Positions 32,625-40,607 of a stretch of 64,000 nucleotides of DNA are shown here, in pieces. The DNA lies in contig NZ_PIQS01000001.1 of assembly GCF_003048405.1 (NCBI RefSeq), forward strand, positions 310,001 to 374,000, read 5' to 3'. Every line of letters starts with the position of its first letter. Position 1 is the first letter of the stretch. Position numbers and translations under genes: made by a program. A model generated the notes under the pieces. That model ran no database searches. It saw only the letters and a program-made list of their open reading frames with translations, and had not been told where the DNA came from. Source of the DNA: Campylobacter concisus (GTDB lineage Bacteria > Campylobacterota > Campylobacteria > Campylobacterales > Campylobacteraceae).

Positions 32625-33895
32625 CGATAGAGGAATTAAAACTCGGCAATAGAACGCTAGAAGCATTAAAATTCTTGCTCTCTCAAATAACTGAGCTAGA
32701 AACAGCAATAAGCCAAATAAATATAAGCGAAATAAAAGACGCAAATATTCTAACAAAACAACAAATAGTGACGCTACAAGATGTTAAAGCGGCAGTTGAA
32801 AGCATAAACACAGAGCTTATCTCTAAAAAAACAGATTTTGACGAGAAAAAACAAAATTTTGACACCAATCTTAGCACTTTTAGAAATGATAAGGCAGATT
32901 TCGATGAGAAAAAGGCAGATTTCGATAGTAAAAATAATACTGCACTAAGCAATTTTGCATTTATCGCCAGCAATGTAGAAAAAATTAATAAAACAAGCGA
33001 TCTATTAGCTGAGGCAAAATCTATTTTAGAAACAATCAAGCCAATAGAGCAAAAGGCTCAAACAGCGCTTGAAACATTGGCTAATTCTCAAAACAAATTT
33101 ACTGAATTAGATGCTTTAAAAACAACACTGCTTGAGCTAAAAAAATCCCTTGAAAAAATAAGCACAAACGGACTAATAAACGACACTAGTGCAAGCGCAA
33201 CAACAACTTATTCAAGCGTAAAAATTGATAGCTTGCTTGTAGCAAAATTAGATGCTAGTGAGAAAAACAAATATGTTTCACTAGAAAATGGCAAGATAAA
33301 ATCAGAGCTACTACCTGATATAAATGCCACCACACTTAATGGTAAGAGTAGTGATGTCTTCGAGCTAAAAGATGAAAGCACAAGCAAGTATACCGCTTTA
33401 TCTCAAAGCATAAGTACACTAGAGACCTCTTTAAATAGCGGGCTAAATAGCCTTTCAAATAGTCTAAAGGATAAAATAGCAAGTAACTTAAAAGGAGTGG
33501 CTAATGGGCTGGCTACATTAGATAATAGTGGTAAAGTCCCAAGTAGTCAGCTTCCAAAAATAGACGCATACACAAAAGCAGAGAGCGATGGGAAATTTAC
33601 GCAGTTTTCACACTTTCTAAGCTCCAACGTACAAAACGGATATACAAAACTACCAAACGGACTGATTATTCAGTGGGGAGTTGATACAAACGTTTCGCAA
33701 GGCGAAAACATAAAGCCTACACTGTTTCCTATCGCGTTTCCTACCGCCTGCCTTGCTATGACGGTAGCACACTATGGAGCTGGAAAAGAAGTAAGCGCGA
33801 TGAGTTACGGAGCGCCGACAAGGACTGGAGCTATATTTCGCCACAACTGGGAATACACGCCTACGGCGGTAGCATACATAGCTATTGGATACTAA
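32618..33895 (+). CDS. Tail fibre / receptor-binding protein
   Basis: The first half of this 425-aa protein is coiled coil, including tandem KADFDEKKADFDSK repeats (about 90-110). Repeated fibre-like modules follow (ATTLNGKSSDVFELKDESTS, then KGVANGLATLDNSGKVPSSQ). The C-terminal domain (about 335-425, NGYTKLPNGLIIQWG, then PTLFPIAFPTACLAMTVA) resembles gp53-type phage fibre tips that contact the receptor. It probably determines host range and forms a trimer. Confidence 0.8.
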   Translation: MVTIEELKLGNRTLEALKFLLSQITELETAISQINISEIKDANILTKQQIVTLQDVKAAVESINTELISKKTDFDEKKQNFDTNLSTFRNDKADFDEKKADFDSKNNTALSNFAFIASNVEKINKTSDLLAEAKSILETIKPIEQKAQTALETLANSQNKFTELDALKTTLLELKKSLEKISTNGLINDTSASATTTYSSVKIDSLLVAKLDASEKNKYVSLENGKIKSELLPDINATTLNGKSSDVFELKDESTSKYTALSQSISTLETSLNSGLNSLSNSLKDKIASNLKGVANGLATLDNSGKVPSSQLPKIDAYTKAESDGKFTQFSHFLSSNVQNGYTKLPNGLIIQWGVDTNVSQGENIKPTLFPIAFPTACLAMTVAHYGAGKEVSAMSYGAPTRTGAIFRHNWEYTPTAVAYIAIGY

Positions 33896-33909
33896 AAGAA
33901 AGGAAAAAA

Positions 33910-34248
33910 ATGAAATATGCAAACTACGATAAAGAGACAAATAAGATACTAGGCTTTTATGACGACGAGATACACGGTAGCATCCCTGAGCCAAATATAA
34001 AAATCAGTGATGATGAGTGGAAAAAGGCTTTATCTATCGGAGCAGACCATATACAAAACGGCGAGCTAATTAAAAAAGAGCCAAAGGTAGATGAAAAAGC
34101 TAAACAACTAGCACAGCTCGAAGCGGATATAAAAGAGTGCGAGGATGATATAAAGCATGCTCTTATTATCGGTAACACTGCCGTGTTAGAGAGCTTAAGG
34201 GCGGAGTTAAAAGCGTTAATCGTACAAAGAGAGGAGCTAAAAAAATGA
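33910..34248 (+). CDS. Tail fibre assembly-like protein
   Basis: This 112-aa protein opens with KYANYDKETNKILGFYDDEI and the block PNIKISDDEWKKALSIGADH, as in tail-fibre assembly/chaperone proteins encoded next to fibre genes. A charged coiled-coil tail follows (AQLEADIKECEDDIKHALII). The AAAGGAAAAAA site precedes the ATG. Confidence 0.6.
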   Translation: MKYANYDKETNKILGFYDDEIHGSIPEPNIKISDDEWKKALSIGADHIQNGELIKKEPKVDEKAKQLAQLEADIKECEDDIKHALIIGNTAVLESLRAELKALIVQREELKK

Positions 34249-34511
34249 GCTATTTCTTAATCTGTATTTTATCGCTAGTTTTGGGCATTTTACTATGCCC
34301 TATCGTGATTTTTTTAAGAGCACGCAAGTGCGACCAGTGGGACAACTCAAACATGACAAACATTTTAAGAGTGTTTAGCCACTTGGCGACACACCCTGAT
34401 GACTTCGCCAAAATGCAATACGAAGATGGACAAAAGCCATTTTGGTATTTGAGTGGTGATGAATTTTCGGATATTGTGAAAACTAGACCAACACAAAAGG
34501 ATGATAAATGA
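34245..34511 (+). CDS. Small membrane protein
   Basis: This 88-aa protein has one N-terminal membrane span (about 4-26, LICILSLVLGILLCPIVIFL) and a soluble C-terminal part with no recognised family. It overlaps both neighbours by ATGA junctions. Confidence 0.5.
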   Translation: MSYFLICILSLVLGILLCPIVIFLRARKCDQWDNSNMTNILRVFSHLATHPDDFAKMQYEDGQKPFWYLSGDEFSDIVKTRPTQKDDK

Positions 34512-34648
34512 GAGTAAGAATAAAAAGATGTGAAGTGTGTGCGAGTAAGCTAGACAAAGATAGTAACTGCACGTGGAGCGAGTGTCCTAAGTGCCCTAGT
34601 TATAAAGCAAAAGAGCAAGAAAAGCCAAAAGATAAAAAGGATGAGTAA
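34508..34648 (+). CDS. Small cysteine-rich protein (46 aa)
   Basis: The ATG overlaps the previous stop (ATGA) and the stop overlaps the next ATG (TAATG). The motif RCEVC (about 7-11) and the later NCTWSECPKCPS give five cysteines in a probable zinc-binding knuckle, followed by a Lys-rich tail. Function is unknown. Confidence 0.5.
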   Translation: MRVRIKRCEVCASKLDKDSNCTWSECPKCPSYKAKEQEKPKDKKDE

Positions 34649-35292
34649 TGCTTAAATTTAAAGAGATATTACAGCTCTTTTGTATAGTAATCGTTGAGTT
34701 ACCGCTTGAGATAGCTGGCTATATAGTAGTGCCAATCGCTTTGGCGTTTTGCAACAAGCAAAGCGAACACCTGCCAAAGTGGGCTAGGTGGTTTGAAGAT
34801 GCAAATGACTACTATGACAATGAAAATTCAGCGATAAACGGCGATAGTGGTTGGCGCAAAGAACACTATCCAAATGGCAAAAATAGGACGTACTTTGCAA
34901 GGTTAAGGTGGCTATATAGAAATCGTATAGGCTACTTTTCAAGCAGAATAAACGGCGTCAAAGTAAGTGAGATAGAGCCGTCGAGCGTGAGAACACAAGG
35001 CAATATCAAGGTAACTAGCAACGGCGGAGCGGTTAGTGACTTTTGCAAAGTAACGCTAAGATTAAAAAATGGCCGCTCACGCTTTGGTTTATATAAAACT
35101 ATCAGATACAAAGGCTTTTTAAGTGGCTTTTATTGTCGCATTTATGTCGGCTGGAAATTGGCCGACGTGGCAGAGATGAACGAATACAACAAAGATACAT
35201 TTATGCAGCCGGATGATAAAGAATACCTTAAGAGTGTGTGGGCGATTAATCCATTTAAGAGAGTGCGAGGGAGCAATAATGCTAAGTCCTAG
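34648..35292 (+). CDS. Hypothetical phage protein with N-terminal membrane span
   Basis: This 214-aa protein has an N-terminal hydrophobic segment (about 8-34), then KWARWFEDANDYYDNENSAI and a conserved-looking ARLRWLYRNRIGYFSSRING. This resembles uncharacterised proteins encoded near lysis genes of many phages (DUF7338-like). It overlaps the spanin gene by 14 bp. The function is unknown. Confidence 0.5.
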   Translation: MLKFKEILQLFCIVIVELPLEIAGYIVVPIALAFCNKQSEHLPKWARWFEDANDYYDNENSAINGDSGWRKEHYPNGKNRTYFARLRWLYRNRIGYFSSRINGVKVSEIEPSSVRTQGNIKVTSNGGAVSDFCKVTLRLKNGRSRFGLYKTIRYKGFLSGFYCRIYVGWKLADVAEMNEYNKDTFMQPDDKEYLKSVWAINPFKRVRGSNNAKS

Positions 35293-35632
35293 TTTATATC
35301 TTAGTGGTTTCTTGTTGCTTACTACTTTGTTTCTAGGCTATCGGTATCAAAGCTTAGATAATGAGCTTAGCGTTACAAGAGCTAACCTAAAGGCTAGTGA
35401 CGAGATGAACCTAAAGCTAAAAGACGAGATAAACGAGCAAGATAAGCTCATCTCTCTTAAGCTTGACGTTATAGAAAAAGCTAGTAAGCAAAGACAAGCC
35501 ATAGAACAAAAATCAAATAAAGTCAAAGAAAGGGTACTAAATGAGGACAAAAAGGATATGTCTAATGCTCTTAACCTTAGTGTTTCTTATGTGCTTGATG
35601 GGTTGCGAAAGCAAACAAACAGCTCTAAATAA
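35279..35632 (+). CDS. Inner-membrane spanin (Rz-like)
   Basis: This 117-aa protein has a single N-terminal span (about 5-22, LYLSGFLLLTTLFLGY) and a periplasmic coiled coil (DEMNLKLKDEINEQDKLISL onward). This is the usual i-spanin form. The next gene is embedded at its 3' end in another frame and encodes a small lipoprotein, the classic Rz/Rz1 arrangement. Together they would fuse inner and outer membranes during lysis. Confidence 0.75.
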   Translation: MLSPSLYLSGFLLLTTLFLGYRYQSLDNELSVTRANLKASDEMNLKLKDEINEQDKLISLKLDVIEKASKQRQAIEQKSNKVKERVLNEDKKDMSNALNLSVSYVLDGLRKQTNSSK

Positions 35633-35807
35633 GTATGACAAGATACCTAGCTACTTACTACAAGCTCCTATGATAGCTGACAGAAACGTAACAAACCAAA
35701 GCGATGCCGGTGTGCTCCTAATAGATGTTTATAGTGGGTATAAGACCTGCATAGACCAGCTAGAAGCCATAAAAGATTATGAAAGAAAAAGGGATGGACG
35801 AAAATAA
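35541..35807 (+). CDS. Outer-membrane spanin lipoprotein (Rz1-like)
   Basis: This 88-aa protein has a signal peptide and lipobox LMGC (Cys about 22). It starts 92 bp inside the Rz-like gene in the +1 frame and extends beyond it. It lacks a proline-rich core, but its size, lipobox and overlap support the o-spanin call. It acts in outer-membrane disruption during lysis. Confidence 0.7.
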   Translation: MRTKRICLMLLTLVFLMCLMGCESKQTALNKYDKIPSYLLQAPMIADRNVTNQSDAGVLLIDVYSGYKTCIDQLEAIKDYERKRDGRK

Positions 35808-35822
35808 TATAAGGATGTGCAA

Positions 35823-35930
35823 ATGGAAGCGATCATAAAGAGGACTAAGAAATTTTGGCTTAATAAAATGGTTGTAATTGAAATAATCCTATCCGTCATA
35901 ATAATGTACATCTTTACTTATAAATTTTAA
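35823..35930 (+). CDS. Small single-span membrane protein (35 aa)
   Basis: The ATG follows AAGGATGTGCAA. The peptide has a basic start (MEAIIKRTKKFWLNKM) and one membrane span (VVIEIILSVIIMYIFTYKF). In a lysis cassette such a peptide could be a holin accessory or antiholin; this is a guess from context. Confidence 0.45.
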   Translation: MEAIIKRTKKFWLNKMVVIEIILSVIIMYIFTYKF

Positions 35931-35945
35931 AAAAAGAGGCGGATA

Positions 35946-36308
35946 ATGGACGATCTTATAAACAAAGTAGGTATTTATTTTTGGGTTATAGTAGTTGGCT
36001 TTTTGGGTGGAGCGCTAGGGTCTATAAACAACAAAGAACAAACCATAAATAGAGGGCGTAAAGTAGTAAATTTTATAGTTGGCACTATTAGCTCAGGTTT
36101 TATTTGCTGGATATTCTTTGAAATAACATCATTTTTTACAAATAATAATGATCGCTTTAGTCTTGCAGTAGGTGGCTTTTTTGCTTGGCGTGGCACAGCT
36201 TGGATATGTGCAATAGTTGATAAAGCGATTGATAAAAAAATAGAGAGCTTTGGCAGTGGCGGCTATGATGATTTTTCTACAAAACCGCCAAGAGATTTAA
36301 ATTTTTAA
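35946..36308 (+). CDS. Holin candidate
   Basis: This 120-aa protein has three predicted spans (about 8-27, 40-62 and 72-90) and a hydrophilic C-terminus. The block FSLAVGGFFAWRGTAWICAI resembles the last span of LydA/class I-like phage holins. Lying directly before the endolysin and after the spanins supports the role: forming inner-membrane holes for endolysin release. Confidence 0.65.
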   Translation: MDDLINKVGIYFWVIVVGFLGGALGSINNKEQTINRGRKVVNFIVGTISSGFICWIFFEITSFFTNNNDRFSLAVGGFFAWRGTAWICAIVDKAIDKKIESFGSGGYDDFSTKPPRDLNF

Positions 36309-36318
36309 AGGATAAAAA

Positions 36319-36873
36319 ATGAAAAATTTTACTAATGCATTTTATACATTAATGAGCCTAGAGTTTAACAGCCCTAAAGACGCACTACACAAAAACCCAA
36401 ACGAAAAAGGCTTAACTTTTATGGGTATTTATGAAGCTGCTCACCCAAATTGGCAAGGCTGGGGGCAAGTGCGGGCAGCGATCAACGCATACGGCGATCT
36501 TGAAAAGGCTAGCGTCGCCCTATATAATGATGACGCATTAATCGAAAAAGTAAAAATATTTTATAAAAAAGAATTTTGGGACAAAATGAGGCTTGATGAG
36601 GTAGATAGTGAATTAAAAGCGTGTGAGCTTTTCATTTTTGGTGCAAACGTAGATACAGCACCAGCAGTTAGGGTTTTACAAAGGCTTTTAGGTGTGGTGG
36701 TGGATGGCATTATGGGTGCCCAGACTCTTAAAGCGTTAAACAACTATAATGAACAAGCCTTTGATGTTGATTTTGATAGAGCAGAGATCGCCTATTATAG
36801 AAATTTAGTGAAAGTAAAACCAGCATATTATATTTATGAAAGAGGCTGGATTAATAGAGCAAGGAAAATATAA
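36319..36873 (+). CDS. Endolysin (GH108-type with PG-binding domain)
   Basis: The N-terminal glycosyl-hydrolase 108 region of this 184-aa protein includes the probable catalytic Glu15 (LMSLEFNSPKDALHKNPN) and the conserved GLTFMGIYEAAHPNW. The C-terminal half fits PG_binding_3 (PAVRVLQRLLGVVVDGIMGA, then FDRAEIAYYRNL). It has no signal peptide, so it relies on a holin. It cleaves peptidoglycan glycan strands. Confidence 0.82.
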   Translation: MKNFTNAFYTLMSLEFNSPKDALHKNPNEKGLTFMGIYEAAHPNWQGWGQVRAAINAYGDLEKASVALYNDDALIEKVKIFYKKEFWDKMRLDEVDSELKACELFIFGANVDTAPAVRVLQRLLGVVVDGIMGAQTLKALNNYNEQAFDVDFDRAEIAYYRNLVKVKPAYYIYERGWINRARKI

Positions 36874-36883
36874 GGATTAAAAA

Positions 36884-37492
36884 ATGAGTTTAGATATAGA
36901 AAAATATAGTGAAATTTACAAAAAAGTATTAAGTGATACAATGGCTGAAAATTCTCCTTATGATAGGTTAATAAAAAAGCTCGACGAATATTATGAAAAA
37001 TTTGCTTTAAATGATAGCAAAAGGATTGACACAATTACGGCAACTTTAAGCCAAGCTACGCAAAGCATAACCTTGTCCAGCCAAGACATAGCGGTAAGGT
37101 TGATGATGGAGAGTGATAGGTTAGAAGCAGAATTGGCTCAAATAGCTGCAAATACTGCACTTGTTGAAGCACAAAAAGCCTTAGCTCAAGCGGAACTACC
37201 AATCAAAGCCGAAGAACTAGCACTTGCTAAAATGAAATTAGAACTGGCACAAAAAGAGGCAAAATTTAATGAGGAAAGGGCAAAGCTGATAGAAAAACAA
37301 GCTTTGAGCGAAGAGGCAAGAAAAGTTGCGATCGAAAGAGAAACAAAGTCTTTTGATGAAAGACTACGGATACAGAAAGCAACACTCCTAAAAGACTCTG
37401 TGTTTGGGTATACCGCTGGGGCGTTAAATCCGCCAGCTGACATGATCACAAAAATGCTTAACTCCATAGATGCCATAACGCCAAATGCCTAA
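36884..37492 (+). CDS. Coiled-coil phage protein
   Basis: This 202-aa protein has an N-terminal helical part (SEIYKKVLSDTMAENSPYDR) followed by a long uninterrupted heptad-rich coil (LVEAQKALAQAELPIKAEEL to QALSEEARKVAIERE) and a short C-terminal GYTAGALNPPADMI. It is probably a late virion or tail component. It is coupled to the next gene (8-bp overlap). No family is recognised. Confidence 0.5.
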   Translation: MSLDIEKYSEIYKKVLSDTMAENSPYDRLIKKLDEYYEKFALNDSKRIDTITATLSQATQSITLSSQDIAVRLMMESDRLEAELAQIAANTALVEAQKALAQAELPIKAEELALAKMKLELAQKEAKFNEERAKLIEKQALSEEARKVAIERETKSFDERLRIQKATLLKDSVFGYTAGALNPPADMITKMLNSIDAITPNA

Positions 37493-38030
37493 ACAACATG
37501 ATTTTTCTCCTACTGGTTATTATGTAGAGCAAGCCATAAACAACCTTATTTCAGAAACACAAGCAGCAACTAGGGCGGTTAAAAATTTTTTTTCTAAATA
37601 TAGCTGGTCTATTTTTTATGTAGAATGGGACGGCAACATCCAAGACGATGGGCGGAGGATTGATGCAAAAATTGAGGGGTGGGGAGAGGTATATTGTCAG
37701 CTACTACAAGCAAGAGAAGGTAGCACAGTAATAAAAAATTGCAAGTCAGAATATAACACCTCTGGTTATGGGAAAATAATTCACACACAATATTACAATA
37801 ATAGAAAATGGGCTTATTTTACTGATTTAGGATATGCTATTATGCAGAATGAAAATAAGCTCTACGGCAAATGGAGAGGCATGTCTTCTAATGTTACTTT
37901 TGTTTTTTTTAAAGAGAACAATATGCCTGTTTGTGGTGCAAAAAAATTTATTGAAAGAATGCCTTCAATCTTTTCTGGGTATGAGAAAAAGAAAAAGAAA
38001 AAAAGAAAAAAAGAAAATGGTATGGCGTAG
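37485..38030 (+). CDS. Hypothetical late protein, 5' half of a possible frameshifted gene
   Basis: This 181-aa protein of no known family has aromatic/beta-rich sequence (YSWSIFYVEWDGNIQDDGRR, then AKIEGWGEVYCQLLQ) and ends in a Lys-rich run encoded by an A-rich tract (37984-38017) and then NGMA. The -1 frame is open from 37985 onward and leads directly into the next ORF. The heptamer A AAA AAA at 38006-38012 lies in the correct phase for -1 slippage. The two ORFs are therefore probably one gene of about 424 codons. Confidence 0.55.
   Translation: MPKQHDFSPTGYYVEQAINNLISETQAATRAVKNFFSKYSWSIFYVEWDGNIQDDGRRIDAKIEGWGEVYCQLLQAREGSTVIKNCKSEYNTSGYGKIIHTQYYNNRKWAYFTDLGYAIMQNENKLYGKWRGMSSNVTFVFFKENNMPVCGAKKFIERMPSIFSGYEKKKKKKRKKENGMA
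38006..38012 (+). other. Slippery heptamer A AAA AAA
   Basis: In the frame of the 37485 gene the codons read AGA AAA AAA GAA, giving an X XXY YYZ slip site. A -1 shift here continues into the 38087 ORF (KWYGVGVTLKGAINSF). A length change of the A7 run would have the same effect. Confidence 0.55.
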
Positions 38031-38086
38031 GGGTAACACTTAAGGGGGCGATAAATTCTTTTATTACTGTTGGTAGTGTCTGGGTA

Positions 38087-38761
38087 TTGGGGTATGCTGG
38101 TGCAGCATTGGGCGCAGCGCTAAAAGCAGGCACTGCATTAACGTCACTTGCTGGCATTGGGGCTATTGGTGGAGTAGTGGCTGGCATTGGTGGGGTAATA
38201 ACCACCTTTGGAAATATAGCAGGGAGTACAACACTTAGAGCGATTGGGCTCAAAATTAGTGCCGCTGGAGCAATTATGTCTTTTGGTGGTAGTATTTCTA
38301 CATTTACAACCCCAGCTGCCGCAAATGCAAATGCTTCTATTTTGCCAAATTACAGTGTAGCTAATTCTCAGGCGCTAAGTCAAACAACATCTCTTTATCA
38401 AAATGTTTCAGTCGCCAGCTTTGCTTCTCCCATTAATTCTTTAAAATCATTAAATAATTCTTTTTTATACATTACAAAGGGGCTAAATTTTGTTAGTGAT
38501 ACACTAGATACAATAAATGCTGTAAAAAACCTCATCGCTCCATTTAGGCAACCAAACGCGTATAAAGACGAGGACATGCCTTTGTCTAATGCAACAGATG
38601 ATGAAAAGCATATAGTAGGCGTCAGTGAGAACCTTGATGTATTGGAGGAAGAAGGATTTTTTGTCCGACGCTTCTTTGACAGAGATGTAGAATACGATCT
38701 AGGGCTAGAAGCAGGAACTATAATGAGCAATGATGGAAGTTTATTAAATAACAAAGTATAA
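38087..38761 (+). CDS. Gly/Ala-rich hydrophobic late protein, 3' half of a possible frameshifted gene
   Basis: The first NTG is a TTG at 38087, but coding-like sequence continues upstream in frame to about 37985, so independent initiation is doubtful. Residues about 1-75 are Gly/Ala-rich and hydrophobic (LTSLAGIGAIGGVVAGIGGV), like membrane-active segments of tail or pore-forming proteins. An Asn/Ser-rich stretch and an acidic tail follow. It is the last prophage gene before attR. Confidence 0.5.
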   Translation: MGYAGAALGAALKAGTALTSLAGIGAIGGVVAGIGGVITTFGNIAGSTTLRAIGLKISAAGAIMSFGGSISTFTTPAAANANASILPNYSVANSQALSQTTSLYQNVSVASFASPINSLKSLNNSFLYITKGLNFVSDTLDTINAVKNLIAPFRQPNAYKDEDMPLSNATDDEKHIVGVSENLDVLEEEGFFVRRFFDRDVEYDLGLEAGTIMSNDGSLLNNKV

Positions 38762-38776
38762 TTCTTATAAAATATC

Positions 38777-38804
38777 TTTTTTGCTGACCTTTTAGCTGAC
38801 TAAT
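38777..38804. promoter_or_regulatory. Probable integrase arm-type sites (right)
   Basis: Two copies of the left-arm word occur in tandem: TTTTTTGCTGACC and TTTTAGCTGACTAA. They lie 50-90 bp inside attR, matching copies at 3446-3514. Confidence 0.5.
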
Positions 38805-38853
38805 ATTTTTAAAATGATGTTTATTGCGTATTAAAATCAAATTTTTCAAATCC

Positions 38854-38867
38854 CTCTCTACCCGCCA
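38854..38867 (+). repeat. attR core
   Basis: This is identical to 3301-3314. Upstream it reads TTTCAAATCC where attL has GTTCGAATCT. That is still a valid tRNA T-loop (TTCAAATC), suggesting that this half came from a slightly different tRNA-Ser gene. Confidence 0.88.
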
Positions 38868-38936
38868 GAAAACTATCTACAACTTAAAGTCTACTGACCT
38901 TTATTTTATTGCTCAAAACATTGGTACTAAACAAAA

Positions 38937-39036
38937 ACCACTTTATAAAACTTACTAAAATCTTGCCAATTATCTTTTGATTTGCCATAGTTAGGCATAT
39001 AACTAGCATCAAATTTGCTCCATTCTAGGAAAAATT
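38937..39036 (-). pseudogene. Short coding remnant
   Basis: A minus-strand frame reads FFLEWSKFDASYMPNYGKSK, then DNWQDFSKFYKVVFV before TAG at 38937-38939. It looks like the C-terminus of a protein but has no start and no family I can name. It is probably host debris at the tRNA insertion hot spot. Confidence 0.35.
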
Positions 39037-39054
39037 TTAACTATATTCTTCGAT

Positions 39055-39864
39055 TTAAATTCTATTTGCCTTATGGACAGTTATAAACGCCCAGTCCATA
39101 AATTCTTGTTTCGGCTTGTATTTGCCGCTGCTAAAATACTCCGCCAGCCGCGCCTCCTCAGTTTCGCTTAGCTCGCCGCCAAGCCCCCAGCGCGTCTTTT
39201 GTATGAGCTCCTGTGCGCTTGTTTCAGGACCCGCATGGCACTTAGCTTTTATGTAGCTAAGGCTTGGCAAATAGCCCATTTGAAACAAGATGTTTAGAAG
39301 ATAGACGAAGTCTGGCTTTTGCTCCACCTTGCGCCCTATCGCATCCAAAATTTCATCCTCCACGAAGCTGCCGCCGACCTTAAACGTGATGTAAAGCAAT
39401 TTTTTGGTCTTTGAAAGAAGCTTATTAAGCGCAGCTTTTAGATCGTCCACCTCAAGGCAGCGCGAGGCCAAAACCGCGTCGCACTCAGGCACGTCCGACC
39501 AGTCGTCCTCGAAAGCTTTTTGCGCAAATTTAACGTTTTTAGCGCCGTAAATTTTAGCGTTCTCGCGGGCAAACTCTAGCATCTTAGGCGAAAAGTCGTA
39601 GCTGTAAATTTTATCCGCCCTTTCCGCCGCCAGCACGCTTAATGCACCCGATCCACACGCAAAATCAAGCAGCGTAGAGACGCCCGTAAAATCAACTTTA
39701 TCTATAAATTCTCGCGCGTAGGCGCTTTTCATCACGCCCTCGTTGAAGCTGGGTGCCTTTTTGTCCCAGTCCTCGGCAAATTTTTTGCCAAACGAGCTTC
39801 TTGCCTTTTGCGCCTTATAAAGCGCGTCAAAGTCGATCTCGTCGTAGTTTGAAGGTAAAATCAT
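39055..39864 (-). CDS. Class I SAM-dependent methyltransferase
   Basis: The SAM-binding core of this 269-aa protein is seen as TLLDFACGSGALSVLAAERA (about 64-83), then KIYSYDFSPKMLEFARENAK and the motif CDAVLASRCLEVDDL. The substrate is unknown. It overlaps the ABC ATPase gene by 4 bp, and such methyltransferases recur beside iron/siderophore ABC genes. Codon use is more GC-rich than in the flanking genes, suggesting transfer from a higher-GC Campylobacter. Confidence 0.8.
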   Translation of the reverse strand: MILPSNYDEIDFDALYKAQKARSSFGKKFAEDWDKKAPSFNEGVMKSAYAREFIDKVDFTGVSTLLDFACGSGALSVLAAERADKIYSYDFSPKMLEFARENAKIYGAKNVKFAQKAFEDDWSDVPECDAVLASRCLEVDDLKAALNKLLSKTKKLLYITFKVGGSFVEDEILDAIGRKVEQKPDFVYLLNILFQMGYLPSLSYIKAKCHAGPETSAQELIQKTRWGLGGELSETEEARLAEYFSSGKYKPKQEFMDWAFITVHKANRI

Positions 39865-40607
39865 AATCTATCCTCGTATTTTTCATAGTTTATACCGTAA
39901 ATTTTATCAATATTTTGGGCGTTTATGAGCTGCTCGCTGCGCCCGAAGGCTAAAATTTCGCCGTCTTTTATAAATAGCGTTAAATTTGAAACGAACTTCG
40001 CATGCCGCGGATAGTGCGTCGTCTGCACGAAGGTATAGCCCTCATCTCCCAGCGCTTTTATCATCTCGAGCAGTTTGATCTGATTGCCAAAATCCAGCCC
40101 GTTTGTAGGCTCGTCCATAAAGATCACTTTCGCGCCCTGAACCAGCGTGCGCGCGATGTACGCCAGCTGCCGCTCGCCGCCGCTAACCTTTGTGTAGGGC
40201 GCGTTTTTTAGATGCGCGATACCCATCTTTTCTAGCGCCTGTTCGGCTAGCTTTTTATCCGCCGTGCTAAAGCTAGAAAATAGCGGCGTCCTGCACAAAG
40301 CACCCATCAGCGCGACATCAAAGACGCTGTAGTCGTATGAGGACGCATGCGTCTGCGGCACATAGGCGACGAGTGAGGCGAGTCCCTTTTTACCGTAGTC
40401 GCGCACGCTTTTGCCTGCGATTAGCACCTCGCCTTCAAATTTTAAAAATCCGAGCATTATTCGAAGCAGGGTGCTTTTGCCGCTACCGTTGGCGCCTAAG
40501 ATGCTTAGCGTATCGCCCGTCGCAATGTCAAAGCTGATGTCCTTTAGCACGGGCTTGCCCTGGTAAGCAAAGCGTAAATTTCACACTTCTATCAAATTTT
40601 CTCGCAT
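39861..40607 (-). pseudogene. FecE/FhuC-like iron ABC transporter ATPase with nonsense codon
   Basis: From 40607 the frame reads MRENLIEV, then TGA (40581-40583), then NLRFAYQGKPVLKDISFDIA, so the normal N-terminus is cut by a stop. The rest is intact: Walker A GANGSGKST, Q-loop VAYVPQTHAS, signature VSGGERQ, Walker B VIFMDEP and H-loop TTHYPRH. Internal starts such as GTG or ATG at 40559-40550 would lack the first beta strand and A-loop aromatic. It would energise siderophore or haem uptake if functional. It is GC-rich like its neighbours. Confidence 0.7.

Larger units (their letters stand above)
3301..38867 (+). mobile_element. Integrated prophage (about 35.6 kb)
   Basis: It is bounded by a 14-bp direct repeat at the tRNA-Ser 3' end (3301-3314) and at 38854-38867. 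Contents in order: integrase, excisionase-like gene, a leftward early operon, accessory island, S24 repressor, replication genes, terminase, portal, scaffold-like, ejection proteins, capsid, tail fibre, spanins, holin candidate and endolysin. There is no tape-measure or tail-tube gene that I recognise, and the portal and internal-protein set suggests a short-tailed (podovirus-like) particle. Packaging, head, lysis and lysogeny modules are all present, so it may be inducible, although ssb and the last two genes are interrupted. Confidence 0.93.

Noticed and set aside
32881..32940. Short DNA repeat in the tail-fibre gene, considered as a regulatory or CRISPR-like array
   Set aside because: It simply encodes the tandem DFDEKKA coiled-coil repeats. 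No CRISPR array was seen anywhere in the window.
33650..33994. Minus-strand ORF across the tail-fibre 3' end
   Set aside because: Ser/Arg/Tyr-rich antisense shadow crossing a gene boundary; the fibre C-terminal domain is convincing on the plus strand.
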